A stretch of 64,000 nt of DNA from Cryoendolithus antarcticus (lineage: Eukaryota > Ascomycota > Dothideomycetes > Cladosporiales > Cladosporiaceae). Shown one piece after another: positions 10,624-22,706 of this stretch. The notes under the pieces were generated by a model. That model saw nothing but the letters and a program-made list of their open reading frames with translations, was not told the origin of the DNA and did not search any database. Each line of letters begins with the position of its first letter. Position 1 is the first letter of the stretch. The stretch lies in assembly GCA_002077065.1 (NCBI GenBank), contig NAJO01000018.1, positions 248,001 to 312,000 of the forward strand. Reading direction: 5' to 3'. The position numbers and the translations under genes are program-made.

Positions 10624-10796
10624 GAAATCGCCATCAATGATGCAGAGAATCAGAGCCTACGCTACCTTGTGGTGATTTGAGCTTCAGTGTGACTGGTGTC
10701 AGTACTTTTACACACCCTCAGATCGTACTCCTACATCCTTTTGTTGACCGTCCTATGCTCGCTCCCCTCCGTTTCGTCTCCGATGCGATCGCACAT

Positions 10797-11253
10797 CTAC
10801 GAATTCTTCTGCGCCGCTTCAGCAGTAGCTTTCTGCAAGTCCGCAATATCCTTCTTTGCGTCTTTTGTCTCGCCCCGGTCTGCTTTCAGCTATCGCAATC
10901 GTTAGTACCCATCTCCAGATCCTCAACGGAAATTGGAGTCAACATACCGCGACCTCGCTATCGCTAGCCAGCTCCTCCTTGTATTCGTTCGTGCCCTGCT
11001 TCTGCTTCCTAAGCTGCTCCTGCTTGTGGTGCTCGACTTCCTCGCCGCGGCCATCGGCGTCTGGTCGTTCGTCAGCAATAGGGCTACATTACAGCTTCAT
11101 TTGCTGGAGAAAGGCTGGTCTGGACGTTCGCGTACTCAACGAAGACTCCTTAGCCGCTGCCAATGGCCTGAAGCTCTGTATTGATCGCGCGGGGATGAAT
11201 GCCCGGGCGGCTGTAGGTGCCCGGCGTGCGATGGTGGTGCGGAGGGAGAACAT
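10797..11253 (-). CDS. Small mitochondrial-targeted hydrophilic protein
   Basis: No long open frame covers this gene; it emerges only after splicing. Exons 11253-11136, 11060-10948 and 10889-10797, with introns of 75 and 58 bases, keep phase throughout and give 107 residues. Intron 1 has a GTACGC donor, a TTGCTGACG branch and a CCAG acceptor. Intron 2 has GTATGT, TACTAAC and GATAG. The first 35 residues (MFSLRTTIARRAPTAARAF and on) are rich in Arg/Ala/Ser without acid, a typical mitochondrial presequence. The rest is strongly charged: NADGRGEEVEHHKQEQ, then KEELASDSEVALKADRG and a short helical tail. I recognise this as a widespread type of fungal hypothetical protein but not its function. 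It converges on the MFS gene. Confidence 0.7.
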
Positions 11254-11534
11254 CGTGATGACGGAGGAACTGCGTGCGAAAAGCTGATTCCGGTGCTTGA
11301 TTGAGATGGTGACGGCGGCACTTCAGGTTCACCATAAACTGGAGGTCGATCTTAAGCAAAAGTCTGGCCTCGGCTTTGGGCCGATCGTCAGGCACGTCAT
11401 GGTGAGCTTCCGCTTCATCAGAGTCCGTGCTTGTTATTGCGAGACGCCAGCCCGTGACTAGCATACCAAGATCTCGCTGCTGGTGTACAGGCTCCTACAG
11501 TACTGTACACAATCAATCGCTGGACTGTTGATAT

Positions 11535-13856
11535 TTAAGACCTCAATGCTGCAAGCTCTTCCCTCCTGACCCTAAAGTCCTCCTGTGCCTCCCGCTCCCT
11601 CTTCTTAACAAAGGTAACCTCCTCACGCAAACCCTCGAGTCGATCAATGAGCACAGCCTGCTCGACCGAGTCCACGCCTCTCAACGTCTCGCCTTGCACC
11701 TTGAGCCCTCCGAGAGCGAGCGCTGCTTCGCCAATCTTGGCCCGCAACTTGCCAGCGCGGTCGATGTAGCCGCCATGCAGTTTGCGGAGTTTAGACTCCA
11801 GCGCACTGCTGCGTGTAGCAGACGTAGTGATGTCACCTTGCGCGCGGTCGAAAGCAGTCGATATCTGAGTAGTGCTGTCGTCGTCGTCATCGTCAGGGTA
11901 GCCAGGTAAGAGCTTGTTCGCCCTCGCTGCGACCCACTCGCGCTCGAAAGCCTCCCCGAACTGAGCGCGGTCGGCGTCCTGCCCCATCTCAAGTATGACT
12001 TCCATCCTCGCGCGATCTGCACTCTCCTCGTCGAGAGGCTCGACTGCAGGCACAGCTGAGGGATTGGCAACACGCGAACCCCCGAACTTCACTGCATCCG
12101 CTTCGATCAGTCTCGCAGACTCTTGAGCTATCAGCCGCTCGACCGGATCCTCAATCGCGTTCGCGCTCTTCATCAGCGAAGCGAAGTCCACCGTACTCGG
12201 TCTCGGCAAGCCACGCTGCACGACCTTCGTCTGCCGTGCAAGGTCTGCCCTCGCTGCATCGTCCGCTGCCTGCTGAGCCCGTCGGTCACGCAGAGCGGCA
12301 TCCTCGGCAGCGGCAGCAGCAGCCTCTTCAGCGCTGAGCTCTGGCTGCTCGTCTGGGAGCTCGAGCTCGAAGGCCATCTCCTGCGGCCTGGGCAGGCTTG
12401 CAAGTGCGCCGCGGAGTGAGCTCTTCGAGGCTCGTTCTGCAAGTCGCAGGTCTCTGGGCGTTTGGCTGACGAGTGCTGTGGATGGAGTAGCGTTGTTTAG
12501 GTTGAAGCCGTCTCGTGCAGGTGTCTGGCTTGGCCCGTTTCGAATAGGCGTTGCGCCGTTCAGTTGTCGCAGTGGGGTCGCTAATGGGTTCGGCGTGGAC
12601 GACATCTGCTTACTCGGCGCCACGCCTTCATAGCCTGTCGTCGCTCCTCCCTCGTGAAGCGGAATGTTCTCGCCGCCAAAGAGTACTGATTGCGTCTCTG
12701 TGCGTGCTCGAGCATTCCGCAGCTCATTGGCGATGCGGTCTTCCTCAACAGGTGCTTGCGGTGTACGCATAGATGTAGCTCCGATAACGTTCCCGTAGCT
12801 GCCCACAAGACCTCTTGTGGTGTCATTGTCGCCCAGCGTATTTGCGCGATCTCCGGACAGACCCATCTTGACAATGTCCTCGAGCTCGTGCTCACTGACT
12901 TGAGGCGCGGGCAAATTGAGTGCCCTCCGCTTCGAGCTCTGCTCTGCTTCTCGGATCCTCTGCAGTTGGCCAGCCTTTGCCGCCGCAGCATACGCAGCAG
13001 TCCCGCCGTCTTTCTCATTCTTCCGTCTCTTCGGCTCCTGTCCCTCCACCTCCGCCGCATCACCCTTCCTCTTATTTGCCAGTTGCTGTTTCCGCGGATC
13101 AAACATCTCCCTCGACCTCTCGTTCTCGGCCATCTCATTCTGCGTGTCGTAGAATCCCGGCGCAGGCGCCTTCTCGAACGGAATGTCCGCGTTATAGTCC
13201 ATCTGCCCCTTCTTCCTCGTCGTAACCTTGATATTGATGCCCGCAGCCTTCAGCTCCCGCCTCTTCTGCAACTGCGCCATCCTCTTGCTCTCCTCCAGCT
13301 GCCTCTCCCTTGCCTTCCGTTTCGCCTTCTTACCCTGCGTGTTTGCCAGCCTCGCCCTAGCCTCACTCAACATCTCCTTCTCATCTTCGTCCATGTCCAC
13401 CGTATCCGGTCGTGCAGGCCGACTCTCCGGCTCCGGATCCAGCTCCCCCGGCCTCAACCTCCTAACATCATCCGCGCTTGGCGCCGCTGCCTCCCCGCCC
13501 TCTGGCCCACCCAAGCCCATCTCCTCACCCTCCCTCGCCTCCGCCTCATCGAGCAGCTTCTGATACCGTTCCAGACACTGCGTCGCCGTCCGGCCGACAA
13601 TCGGCGCGATGGTCCGCCATTGCGTGGGCATCAGCTTCGCCAGGTGCAGCAGCTTCTCGTCCTCTTCGCGACTCCATTCGATCTTGCGGATGCCCGGGTC
13701 GAGCCATTCTGTCCAGCGGGCTTTGCATTGTTTGGCTGTTTTGCGGGCGAGGAGCGAGGAGACGCGAGCCCATTGATTTAGGCCGTATTTGGAGATTGCG
13801 GCTTTTAGGATCTCATCTTCGATGTTGGTCCAGACGCCGCCTTTGACGACCGGCAT
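11535..13856 (-). CDS. cef1: Pre-mRNA splicing factor Cef1/Cdc5
   Basis: Core component of the Prp19/NineTeen complex, needed for spliceosome activation. The single exon encodes 773 residues, the usual size. Two tandem Myb-type repeats occupy residues about 5-105, recognisable from [60 protein letters not shown] and [20 protein letters not shown], all hallmark Cdc5 sequences. A charged, nuclear-localisation-like stretch ([17 protein letters not shown]) follows. There is then a long low-complexity middle and an Ala/Glu-rich coiled C-terminal part with the Cef1 C-terminal pattern ([12 protein letters not shown] to [15 protein letters not shown]). The ATG at 13856 begins the conserved [10 protein letters not shown] small gene diverges from it 282 bases away. 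Confidence 0.96.
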   Translation of the reverse strand: MPVVKGGVWTNIEDEILKAAISKYGLNQWARVSSLLARKTAKQCKARWTEWLDPGIRKIEWSREEDEKLLHLAKLMPTQWRTIAPIVGRTATQCLERYQKLLDEAEAREGEEMGLGGPEGGEAAAPSADDVRRLRPGELDPEPESRPARPDTVDMDEDEKEMLSEARARLANTQGKKAKRKARERQLEESKRMAQLQKRRELKAAGINIKVTTRKKGQMDYNADIPFEKAPAPGFYDTQNEMAENERSREMFDPRKQQLANKRKGDAAEVEGQEPKRRKNEKDGGTAAYAAAAKAGQLQRIREAEQSSKRRALNLPAPQVSEHELEDIVKMGLSGDRANTLGDNDTTRGLVGSYGNVIGATSMRTPQAPVEEDRIANELRNARARTETQSVLFGGENIPLHEGGATTGYEGVAPSKQMSSTPNPLATPLRQLNGATPIRNGPSQTPARDGFNLNNATPSTALVSQTPRDLRLAERASKSSLRGALASLPRPQEMAFELELPDEQPELSAEEAAAAAAEDAALRDRRAQQAADDAARADLARQTKVVQRGLPRPSTVDFASLMKSANAIEDPVERLIAQESARLIEADAVKFGGSRVANPSAVPAVEPLDEESADRARMEVILEMGQDADRAQFGEAFEREWVAARANKLLPGYPDDDDDDSTTQISTAFDRAQGDITTSATRSSALESKLRKLHGGYIDRAGKLRAKIGEAALALGGLKVQGETLRGVDSVEQAVLIDRLEGLREEVTFVKKREREAQEDFRVRREELAALRS

Positions 13857-14138
13857 CGTGGCGGTGGTGGGAGAGGTATGGCGGGAGGTCGATGTAGTTG
13901 GAGATCCGCTCGTGAAGATGTCGGACTAGTAGAGGGAAAGGACATGCGCTTGGTCGAGCAATGCGCGCTGGGCGTCGCAAATGACTCGCGCGGTCAACGA
14001 GCATGAGTGAGGAACACTTGAGAGAGGCAACACGATCTGTTTCTCATACAGAGAAAGGGATATAGTGAAGCGTCACAACAGTCAGAAGCTGTCTTTGAAT
14101 CGCTCCAAGATTGGCTGGAGTGTCTATCGCGAACAGCC

Positions 14139-14489
14139 ATGTCTTCCATCACGAGACGGGGCTTCCGAACTTTTTCAAAGGTCTCGCCACTCGTGTCGAG
14201 AGCCTACGCATCGACAACGGCCGCAACGTCTACGACAGACACAGTGAACGCTACTGCAGAACCTGCGGAGATTCGCAAGCAGTCAAATGTGTCGACAGCG
14301 ACGGCCCCGAACTCTAATCAACCCGAACCCGCATCCAAGAAGAAGACCCAACTCCAACTCGACGAAGAGCTCCGCCTCAAGATGTCAGGCCTCTCCGGCG
14401 ACGGCGGCGAATCAGGCGTTGAGTACGAAGACGGCGTGCCCGTATCCATGAAGCGGAGCGTGAAGAGTAACATGTTCCGCTACATTTGA
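14139..14489 (+). CDS. Small conserved fungal protein, probably mitochondrial
   Basis: A 116-residue single-exon gene. Residues 1-30 (MSSITRRGFRTFSKVSPLVS and on) form an Arg/Ser-rich amphipathic presequence. A Thr/Ala/Ser-rich linker follows, then a charged segment KKKTQLQLDEELRLKMSGLSG and a conserved-looking tail ending in SVKSNMFRYI. The terminal block is one I associate with an uncharacterised small protein of filamentous fungi, but no function is known to me. Its 3' end approaches that of the convergent WDR48-like gene. It shares a 282-base upstream region with Cef1. Confidence 0.7.
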   Translation: MSSITRRGFRTFSKVSPLVSRAYASTTAATSTTDTVNATAEPAEIRKQSNVSTATAPNSNQPEPASKKKTQLQLDEELRLKMSGLSGDGGESGVEYEDGVPVSMKRSVKSNMFRYI

Positions 14490-14616
14490 AGCGCATTACA
14501 GTGCACCTAAGCTGGGTATCCTTCATGCCTGAGCCTATGAATGGTTCTGCCAACGCTACCTCCGCATCCAATTTCGCTGCACTCGACCTTGCCGCGAGAC
14601 TGCGAGCAGCGGTATA

Positions 14617-17600
14617 CTATGCCGGAGCTGGAGCCGCAGGTGCCGGGGGCGCAACATGCAGGATCTCTCTCTTGCCGTTTGAGCGGTAGTGGAGCAGGAC
14701 ATCGCCTCCGCCGCGCCAGATGGAGGAGCGTATGGTGGCGAGTGTCATGTTCGGTGGGATTATCTGCAAGTCGACCGGTCAGCATCGTCTTCCAAATAGA
14801 CAGGCTTCTTAAAGCAACACGTACCTGCCCATTACACCACAATTCCAAATACTCCTCTGGCCGCAACTCGCCCTTCCCACTCCCCTCGTTACCCTCAGGC
14901 ACCTGCTTCCCCGGCTCAATCCTCTCAGCCACATACGCCAATATCTTCTTCGCCCGCAACATCCTATTAGCATTCAGGCGATTATTCCCATCCGCCGCAA
15001 TACTAGGAAGCATCTTCGCGCCGCCATCCTTGGCCTCCCTGGGCTCGAGCACAAACGAGATCTTCACGATATCTTTAGCTGGCACGGTATTCCGGAGCAG
15101 CACCTCCCCGAGCCACATTGGCGCTACGCGTTCGATAATGTCGATGCTCGAGGAGAGGGAGCCGACGGAGCCTTCGAAGAGGTCTGCTACGCCGCCTGCC
15201 TCGGGGCGATCTTCCTGGATGAGGATTGTGGTGTTGAGGGGCGGTTTTAGGACTGGAGTCTCGGCTGGTAAGCTGGGCGTGATGAGGGAGGGGAGATCGA
15301 TGCTGCGTCTTGCTACCGGGAGGCCGTTCTCGGAGGCCGCGTTGGAGTTCACTTGCGATTGGAGGGAGTCTTCGTACGCCCATCGTATGCGTTGAACGGT
15401 GCCGAGGAGGTTCTCGTCGGTTGTGCGGTGGGAGGTAGAGGAGTGTGAGTCGGTTTCGGCGTCTTCCTTCGCAGTCTCGGTGGCTACTGCGGCGGGCTTG
15501 TCTGTTGTACTCGTCTTGTTTGCACCGAGGGAGGGCATGTTCATCTTCTTCATGCCTGCTGCGAAAGACATGTTCATGCGGAATTTCTTGCCGAACAGTC
15601 CTTCTTTGCTCGGCGTGTCTTTCGTCGGTGTCGCTGCGCCGTCGGTCGTGGCTTCGTCTTCTGCCGCAGGCGTGGCAGGTGGCTTGACTAGAGAAGGTTG
15701 CGCGGTGATTTCTGATGTGCTGCTAGGCGGTTGAGCTCGCGAGAAGTAATCTGCATGCCCCTCCTGTGATGTTCGGGCAGGATTTTGTGAGGTCGCAGCA
15801 CCATCATCACCAGCAGCGGAGCCGGTCGTAGCACTAGCTGTACTTCTCGTCTGCGTCAAACCAAGGCCACCAGGCGTCGCAGCGGCGATCCCACCCACTC
15901 CAGGCGTGTGTGGAAACCCATTGGTAGGCTTGACCGTAGACGACGAGACTGGTCCGGTCGCATCAGGATGCCAGCCATTCGACTGCGCCTGTGGCATCTG
16001 TATGCTACTCGGTGCACCCTCTCGCTGCAGACCCTGTTGCGCCAGATCTCCCGCAAGTAGCTGCTTTCGAAATGCCTGATCTCGCCGTATTTCCTCAGTG
16101 ATGAGATTCGAGAACAAGTACCGTAACACCCACTTGCCAAGGTTGATTCTCTGGTCTTCACGAAACTCAATATCTTCATCCAAGTCCAGCTCGTCAGCAT
16201 ACATCTCCGCATCGAAGCAGTTGTTCTCCTCGAGCACGATTGCCACGCTGCCAGTTCGAGTATCAACCGTGCACCAATTTGCCACACTCGTTGTTGTCGT
16301 AGTGTTGACCTCGTCCTTCACGTCTTCGAGATGCCGCTTGCCGAAGGACTTGATCGGCACGCATTTAAGCAGATCCCACATTACCACCTCGCTGGCCGTA
16401 TCCAGTGTCAATACCCGCTTTCTGTCGTTCAGCATGACGTGCTTGATAAGTCCGTTCTGCCCTACGACTGAGTAGTCTGGCTGCCCGCGCACGGGTTGGG
16501 GTACTACGACATCAATGCTGCTTCGCTCCAGTGTACCTCGCCGTGCGCCGGGTGCTGTATCTGTGTCCTCGCTATCCACTGTGATTGGCATTGGAAAGTC
16601 TACCGTGTTGCTCAGTCGCAGCATATGCTTCAGCGGAATCTTCTTCTCCGTGCCATTGACTTTCGATCCGCTCCCTGTTCTCGCAGGTGGACTAGGGTAT
16701 CTAGTGATCGTAGGCGTAGCACTCGATCGATGTGCGCTGTACGAGTAATTCTCGGGCACATCAATCTCGGCATTCTCTGTATCCACATCCCGCCACCGAC
16801 TGATGCTCGGTCGACTCGTCGCAGTCCACAAATATGCGCCTGCTGCTTTCACCTTGTGCACACCCTCATGCTCTTGACACACTGCAACGGATAATCCCTC
16901 GTCCAGCTCAATGGCGCCGCGAGTGTCCGTCTTCGCGATCAATCCGTTCTTGTCGCTGGAATAAAACACAGACAGATCCGGATCTTCAGAGAACAAGCTC
17001 CAGACACTCACATCGTGCATCGTAAGCGTATACATGCACCGCCCCGCGATCGTACTCCACACCTTGACCGTACGGTCACTGCTCGCGGTCAATATCGTGC
17101 TGCCGTCCTGACTAACCAGCACGTCCCGTATATTGTCCGTGTGACCGACCAGCTTCGTGATGCGCTTCCCTGTGCGTGAGTCCCACACTCTGACAGTACT
17201 CTCCGGCCCGCCACTACAGAGCACATTATTCGTAGCTGCCAGCGCATAGACACTGCCCTTCTCCTTGCTCGACAACGAGCCGGCCTCGTCATCTCCAACG
17301 TTGATGCAGAGCTTCTGCCCTGCGCCTCCTAAGTCCCAGAGACATATCTTCCTGTCCAGTCCTCCGCTGGCAACCCAGTCGCTCGTTAGTGAAGGGACGG
17401 CAAGCGTCTTGACGTAGTCACTGTGCAGGCCTATGGACTGCGGAGGCTGGCGATCGCTCGAGGACGGCCTCCAGACCTTGACTGTTATGTCCGAGGATGC
17501 GGAGACAAGCGCCTGGTTGGACTGGGCAAGGGCAATGTCATTGATCCAGTGCGTGTGCGCCTGGACTTGAGAGCGATGTGTAGTGGGTTCGGGTTTGTAG

Positions 17601-17894
17601 TTCGATGCTGGTTCGGCGGAGTTCTTGAGATCGAGGTGCAGGTCCCAGGCGCATATCACGCCGTCGCGGCCGCCCGTGTAGCTGCTCGAGTGTCAGTAGA
17701 CTTCGCAACCTAGGGAGCAGGATATCATGCACAGTATGGAGCTTGCGCTGTCCACTGCCAGGCCATTGACGCCCAGCCTGTGCCCTCCCGTTTGATTGGC
17801 AAGTGGGAGAACTGTCTCGGGTTAGCGACCGTTGTGTGTGGTCAAGCTTCGGCGACATACCATAGCTTATGCGCTGTCTCGCCTTACGAGCCAT
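14617..17894 (-). CDS. WD-repeat protein, Bun107/WDR48 type
   Basis: WDR48/UAF1-family activator of ubiquitin-specific proteases (in fission yeast Bun107 partners Ubp9). Exons 17894-17861, 17811-17733, 17681-14825 and 14763-14617 (introns 49, 51 and 61 bases) give 1038 residues. The protein starts [11 protein letters not shown], then [37 protein letters not shown] repeats with GH/WD signatures fill residues about 25-330, e.g. [22 protein letters not shown] and [15 protein letters not shown] Ser/Thr/Ala-rich linker at about 560-760 is probably disordered. The C-terminus carries the WDR48 C-terminal domain, ending after the last intron in [20 protein letters not shown] and an Ala/Pro tail. Reading straight through the last intron would give a false 35-40 residue ending. 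Confidence 0.9.
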
Positions 17895-18496
17895 CTGTGC
17901 GACGTAGCCAATGCGGGAGCTATACCGTATCGTGCTATCAAACAGGTAAGGCAAGCTGCAAGACAAGCAATGAGAAAAGGTCCAAGACGCCGATACCGAA
18001 TGCCGCTGATGCGAAGGATGGGGTAACTCAAGTACAATGAAGCCGAACGCTGCAATAGATGCTAACTACATGCGCTGAGGAAGTCACGAGACAAGATGGA
18101 ACTCCGCCTGCCTGAGGTGACCAGAGCTCTACCGCGCCGCCCACCCTAGCTACCTGCACTTCGCCTGCGGTGGGATCAGCCACGCGAGAGATCCCTCCAA
18201 ATGCACACAATAGCCGGACCTGCATGGTGACGACAACTTGTCACGCTGAACCCTATCACGCTAGCGGCGGGGATAGACGTGGATAGACGGGGCACTTGTG
18301 TCTTCTCGAAGCGACAGAGGCTTCGTGCCTGAGGCAGTTCTAACTTCGTACTCGCTACGCCGCCGCGGCCGTGTATTTCACTCGAGTATGCGCAAGGCCC
18401 ACTAGCGCCCTCAGCATCTCCTGCTCTTCATCCGACAAGTGCGCAATGGAGCACCCAAGCCGGTCAGCCCGCCCTCGCGGCATGAACCAAGCATCC
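17895..18496. other. Intergenic region between WDR48-like gene and PRMT5
   Basis: About 600 bases that hold the WDR48-like promoter and the PRMT5 3' flank. A short imperfect repeat (GGATAGACG twice) occurs at about 18270-18290. Plus-strand open frames from 18371 onward are shadows of PRMT5. Confidence 0.4.
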
Positions 18497-20900
18497 TCAC
18501 ATCAAGCACCCATTCTTCCTGCTCGAATGAAGCTCCGACATCCCCATCCTCACCCTCTTCCCTGCGTGCTTCACATATACTTCCAAAACCCACTCGTACC
18601 ACACCTTCCGATCATCAGTCTGCCGCCACAAGCTCACATCCATCTCCGCCCCGTCAGGTATTTGCATCGGCGTCTTCAGTGGGAAGAAAATAGGAAACCA
18701 GCTAATCATGTCCTTACTCTTCGCTTCCATTGTGACCGGATTCGTGCTCAGCTCGACTTTCTCTCCTGCTTTGCCGGTGTAGAGAATGGTCTCAAAGTAG
18801 CCAGCGAGACCGTGGCAGGTCCCCCGAGATTGGCAGGTGAACTTGAGCTTGCAGTAACGGGAATTATGCTCGTTGCCTCCATCACCTCCGACCGTGCCAC
18901 CGGCGCCACCTTGTTCTGCACTGCCGCCCTTGCGAGCTTCTGCTTGAGCGAGGACTGCGGATGGGACAGGGTGTGAGAAGCGCCATGCGCACTGCACGTC
19001 AGGCGTTCGGACGTCGTCTAGAGTAGCCAGGAAGTGGTATTGCTGGAGCATGACGACGTACGGGATCTCCCACTTGTCTGCGCCTGCTCGACCGATCAAG
19101 TCGGTATGCAGTCGTGGTGTTGCGATTGGTGTCGCATGCGCAGTATATGATCGGGGTATGTTGATGCCATACTCGGGCTCAAGCACATGCTGCACGCCAT
19201 CAAGACACTCAGGTGACAGCTCATTGTCTGCAAAGGATCCTAGCAGTTCGGAGACGAGGATGTGCACCTTGCGCACTTCACCATCGATGACTGGGCCTTT
19301 CCATGCGCGCATATCGGTCTTGGTGACAGTGACCTGCTTGTCCCATAGCGGATCTGTCAGATTCCGCCGCTGCAAGTGCACATAAGCATTCGGATTCTTC
19401 TCAACCGCCCAGAATCTGGCTTTCGCACCACTGCTTTGGCTTGCCAGAATGGCTTTGGACACCAGTGGTCCGCGACCTGCACCGACGACTGCAACGATGA
19501 TCTCCGTGTCAGGTCCGAGCGTCTCGGCCAGATCAGTGAGCGCCAATGCAATGGCCCGCTGGTACCAATCGTACTTGATAGGGTCCTTCTCGAACACCTC
19601 GTACGTGATGCTTTCGAGATTGTCTGCGAGGGGTTGCAGAGGAGACTGCATGTAATCCTGGTAGCCTTGGCCGAAGCGCTCGATGATCGGCAGAGGCGGC
19701 TGACTCTGCTGCAGATGTCGGACATACTGTAGTTGTGCAGTCGGCTTCTCGACGATGTGCTTTGCAGCTTCGGCTGGCGTGGGCTCCGTTGCCGTGCCTA
19801 GACTGACTGCGGGTTTAAGCGTTCCCACATCATTCAGTAGTATACACGGAGGGAGTCGCAGGCGCATAAGTCGGTTCAGGTAGTCCTGATGGGGCTTCGC
19901 GAGTACTGGAAAGCCAGCTGTATTGCGAATGAAGGTCGTACGTGGTAAGACTAAACCTCTGACTGGCTCTGAGTACCAGCGGTCTTGAATGAATTGATGA
20001 GCCAGCTTCCTAGGTAGCTCAAGTGCTGATCGTTGTGTCAGTAGTGTATACTTCATGTAGACATGAGGGAAGGTCATACTTGCTGAGCATCTTTGCGCAG
20101 TCCACGTGCGGCACTGACGTTGTCCGGCGGTGATGACGTGAATGTAGAGCAGGACAATTGAAAACTGGGAAAACTCGGAGAGACGTACCTACTGATAGCC
20201 GGCTGTTGTAGTCGCACATCGTCCGGATGCCATCCCACGTGTCCCAAGTGTTGAGACTTGAGTCAACGTCGACATCGTCCAGCTCATCGCCTTCAGGCGC
20301 CGCTTCATGATCATTGAGGGTGTACGACTCCCGTGCAAGCTCGGCGAGATGCTGCTCATCGCCTCCAGCATCCTCCAGCTCACCAGACATTGGCAGCAGA
20401 ACGAAGAATTGTAGATGTGAACTCATGCTCAGGGCTTCCAGAAGCGCGCGAGCATACTGCACCTCGTCACTCCCAGGCACAGGTCCCGATACTAGGACAT
20501 GCTGAATGCCGCAGAACGACGCGTATGCGACTTCGAGATTGAAGACTTGCTGTGAGACATGTGCGATGACAGGATCAGCTGATCCAAGGTCGAGCCATGC
20601 ACTCGTACGAACCACGAACCCTGTGTTATTGTCGCCCGGTGTGAGATCAGTGTCGTCCGGCGTCAGGGGGGAGATTAGTAGTGAAGGACGAGATGTTGCT
20701 ACATCATCTGTCGTGTCTGACAGATATCTGCTAGCAGTATCGATGACCCTGGCATTAAACACTGAGGTCGTGAGCGGTGTGGTGATCAGGTCATATCCCA
20801 GTGCCTGCGCTTTGGCAAGTGTCTGCATTGGGTGACCTGGCCTTGATGTAGTGTTGTCGTAGCCGATGAACCACATCGTCAATGGTGGTGTGTTGCTCAT
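18497..20900 (-). CDS. skb1: Type II protein arginine methyltransferase PRMT5/Skb1
   Basis: Symmetric dimethylation of arginine on histones, Sm proteins and other targets. Exons 20900-20189 and 20025-18497, with a 163-base intron joining SRLSV to ALELPRKL, give 746 residues. The N-terminal half is the TIM-barrel region. The catalytic region has YEVFEKDPIKYDWYQ (with the Phe characteristic of PRMT5), the SAM-binding loop VAVVGAGRGPL at about 416-426, and the double-glutamate loop SELLGSFADNELSPE at about 496-510. A beta-barrel C-terminal domain ends in YEWVLEVYVKHAG. A Gly-rich insert (KGGSAEQGGAGGTVGGDGG) interrupts the C-terminal domain. The intron is longer than its neighbours; I found no hidden exon inside it. 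It faces an SDR gene 245 bases away. Confidence 0.94.
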
Positions 20901-21145
20901 GATTTGGAAGTGAGCACATGGAGACCACCGTGGCGGTGTATGCCTCGCCTATGATTGCTAGCTGCTTTGTCGTCGGCGATATGATACCAATGTACCATGT
21001 TCAGCAGCAATGTTCTTTCTGTGAACGAAACAAGGTTTTCCTTGGGCTTGGCGGAAAGTCATCAGCTTAACCTCAGTCGTTCGATAAATTTGGCTGGACC
21101 TGCTACAGGACCGGTGTCACTCAAGGGATCACCTGTCAATCTACG

Positions 21146-22496
21146 ATGGCAAGCACTACCTGGTATGCCGTACTCGTCGCGGTCGTCGCGGTCGCGATCG
21201 TTGCCAGCATACGGTACGCACTCGCAGAGGTCTTCCCGTACTGGATCTTGAAAGGTCAGAAGCATAGCAGACCGCATGTCGTGACAGAGTCGTATGCCGG
21301 CAAGACGATCCTCATTACGGGAGCTCATGGCGCCTTTGGGTCACGAGCAGCGAAGATGTTCAAGAACGCTGACACTCTCGTACTGGTGCGGAACGCCTAC
21401 CCTTTATACGACGCGCTTCCGGTCTGACACGCACCTAGATTGATCTGCTGGACTGCACTGCTCTGAAGGAGGAGATCGAGGCTGAGTGTGACGCTGCGTC
21501 TACAAAGCGGCCCAATGTTCTTGTATGGACAGTCAACATGATGTCGTATGCATCGTGTGCAGAGCTTGGACGCAAGATCAAGACGCTGAAGAGTCTCGAT
21601 CATGCGCTACTGACAGCTGGCATACTCTCGTTCAGTCGGCGCGAGTCTCCGGAAGGGTGGGAGACTAGTAAGATCTAGTCTGATCTGCAATCCGCCTGCA
21701 TGACCGCTAACACTTTCGCAGGCATGCAGGTCAACTACCTCTCATCGGCCCTTCTAGCGCTGTTCATCCTCCCGGTCCTGAAGTCTTCTGCTTCGAATCC
21801 GAACCCACCCGTTCTCACCATGACTACTAGCTTCGGCATCTACCCTGCGTCACCGACCATGTCTAATACATCGCGGCCTGGCTCGTACCTAAAGCACATC
21901 ACCCGCAAAGATCGCTTCTCCCTCGCTCAGATGCAGGAGCATATGTATGGAAAGTCCAAGATCTGCCTTCTCTACTTCGCACGCGAGCTGGCTGCCCGGG
22001 TCACGGCCGCTCAGCAGGCGAACGGCAAGATGGAGTTGCCAGTGGTCACGATTACGAGTGGTGATCCAGGACCTGCGTGGACAGGTCTGACGCAACCGAA
22101 TCAGGAAAAGCTGGTTCCGAGACTGATTCAGAATTATGGATCAAGAGACGTGAGTAGATGTCAAGCGCAGCCGCGTATTGTGTTTGGCGATCAGCTACTG
22201 ACATGCTCACCTGTAGCCGCAATATGGGGCCACCTCACTGGTCAACAGCGTCTCAGTAGGTGCCGAGCACCATGGCAACATCCTGACCGATAACATGAAG
22301 TCCTTACCGTATGTGTGGAGTCCCCTGTTCGTTTCTGATATTGTCACGAGCTGACAAGACCAACAGACATCCCTCGTTCATGGAGAGAGCCAGCGGTCAG
22401 CGCTATCAACAGCGTGTGTGGGACGAAACCCGGCAAGAGCTCGAGGCGAACGCCCCTGATATCAAGGCTGTGTATGCTACGCTGGAGGCGTGCTGA
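21146..22496 (+). CDS. Short-chain dehydrogenase/reductase, membrane-anchored
   Basis: Exons 21146-21385, 21439-21667, 21722-22149, 22217-22308 and 22367-22496 (introns 53, 54, 67 and 58 bases, all phase-consistent) give 372 residues. Residues 8-24 are a hydrophobic anchor (YAVLVAVVAVAIVASI). A Rossmann loop TGAHGAFG follows at 58-65, where family members have TGxxxGxG. NMMSYASCAEL and LLTAGILS mark the middle strands (the N-x-G-type motif), and the catalytic Tyr-x-x-x-Lys is YGKSK near residue 231 in a helix typical of fungal SDRs. The substrate is unknown. It belongs to the broad fungal group annotated as NAD(P)-binding Rossmann or retinol-dehydrogenase-like. It starts 245 bases from PRMT5 on the other strand. 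Confidence 0.85.
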
Positions 22497-22706
22497 GAGT
22501 CTGGTGTGCCACAGCGGACGATCTCTACGGTGAACGACCTCGGCGCTCCCGCTCGAGTATCTCATCATGTCTTGGGAACATCGAGTTGCATGTGCAACTT
22601 GAATGTCCGCAAGTCGCTTACGCTGCTATCGATTTCACTATTGGACGCGTTCCGTCGTGGAGAGAAGGCATTTCATCACACGAGATAGACTCTATGCCTA
22701 ATGCAC

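Noticed and set aside
12690..13781. A 363-residue plus-strand open frame opposite Cef1
   Set aside because: It is a Leu/Arg-rich shadow of the conserved Cef1 frame with no domain of its own.
14507..14616. Extension of the WD-repeat protein's open frame beyond 14617
   Set aside because: It arises from reading through the last 61-base intron; splicing gives a family-like ending that stops at 14617.
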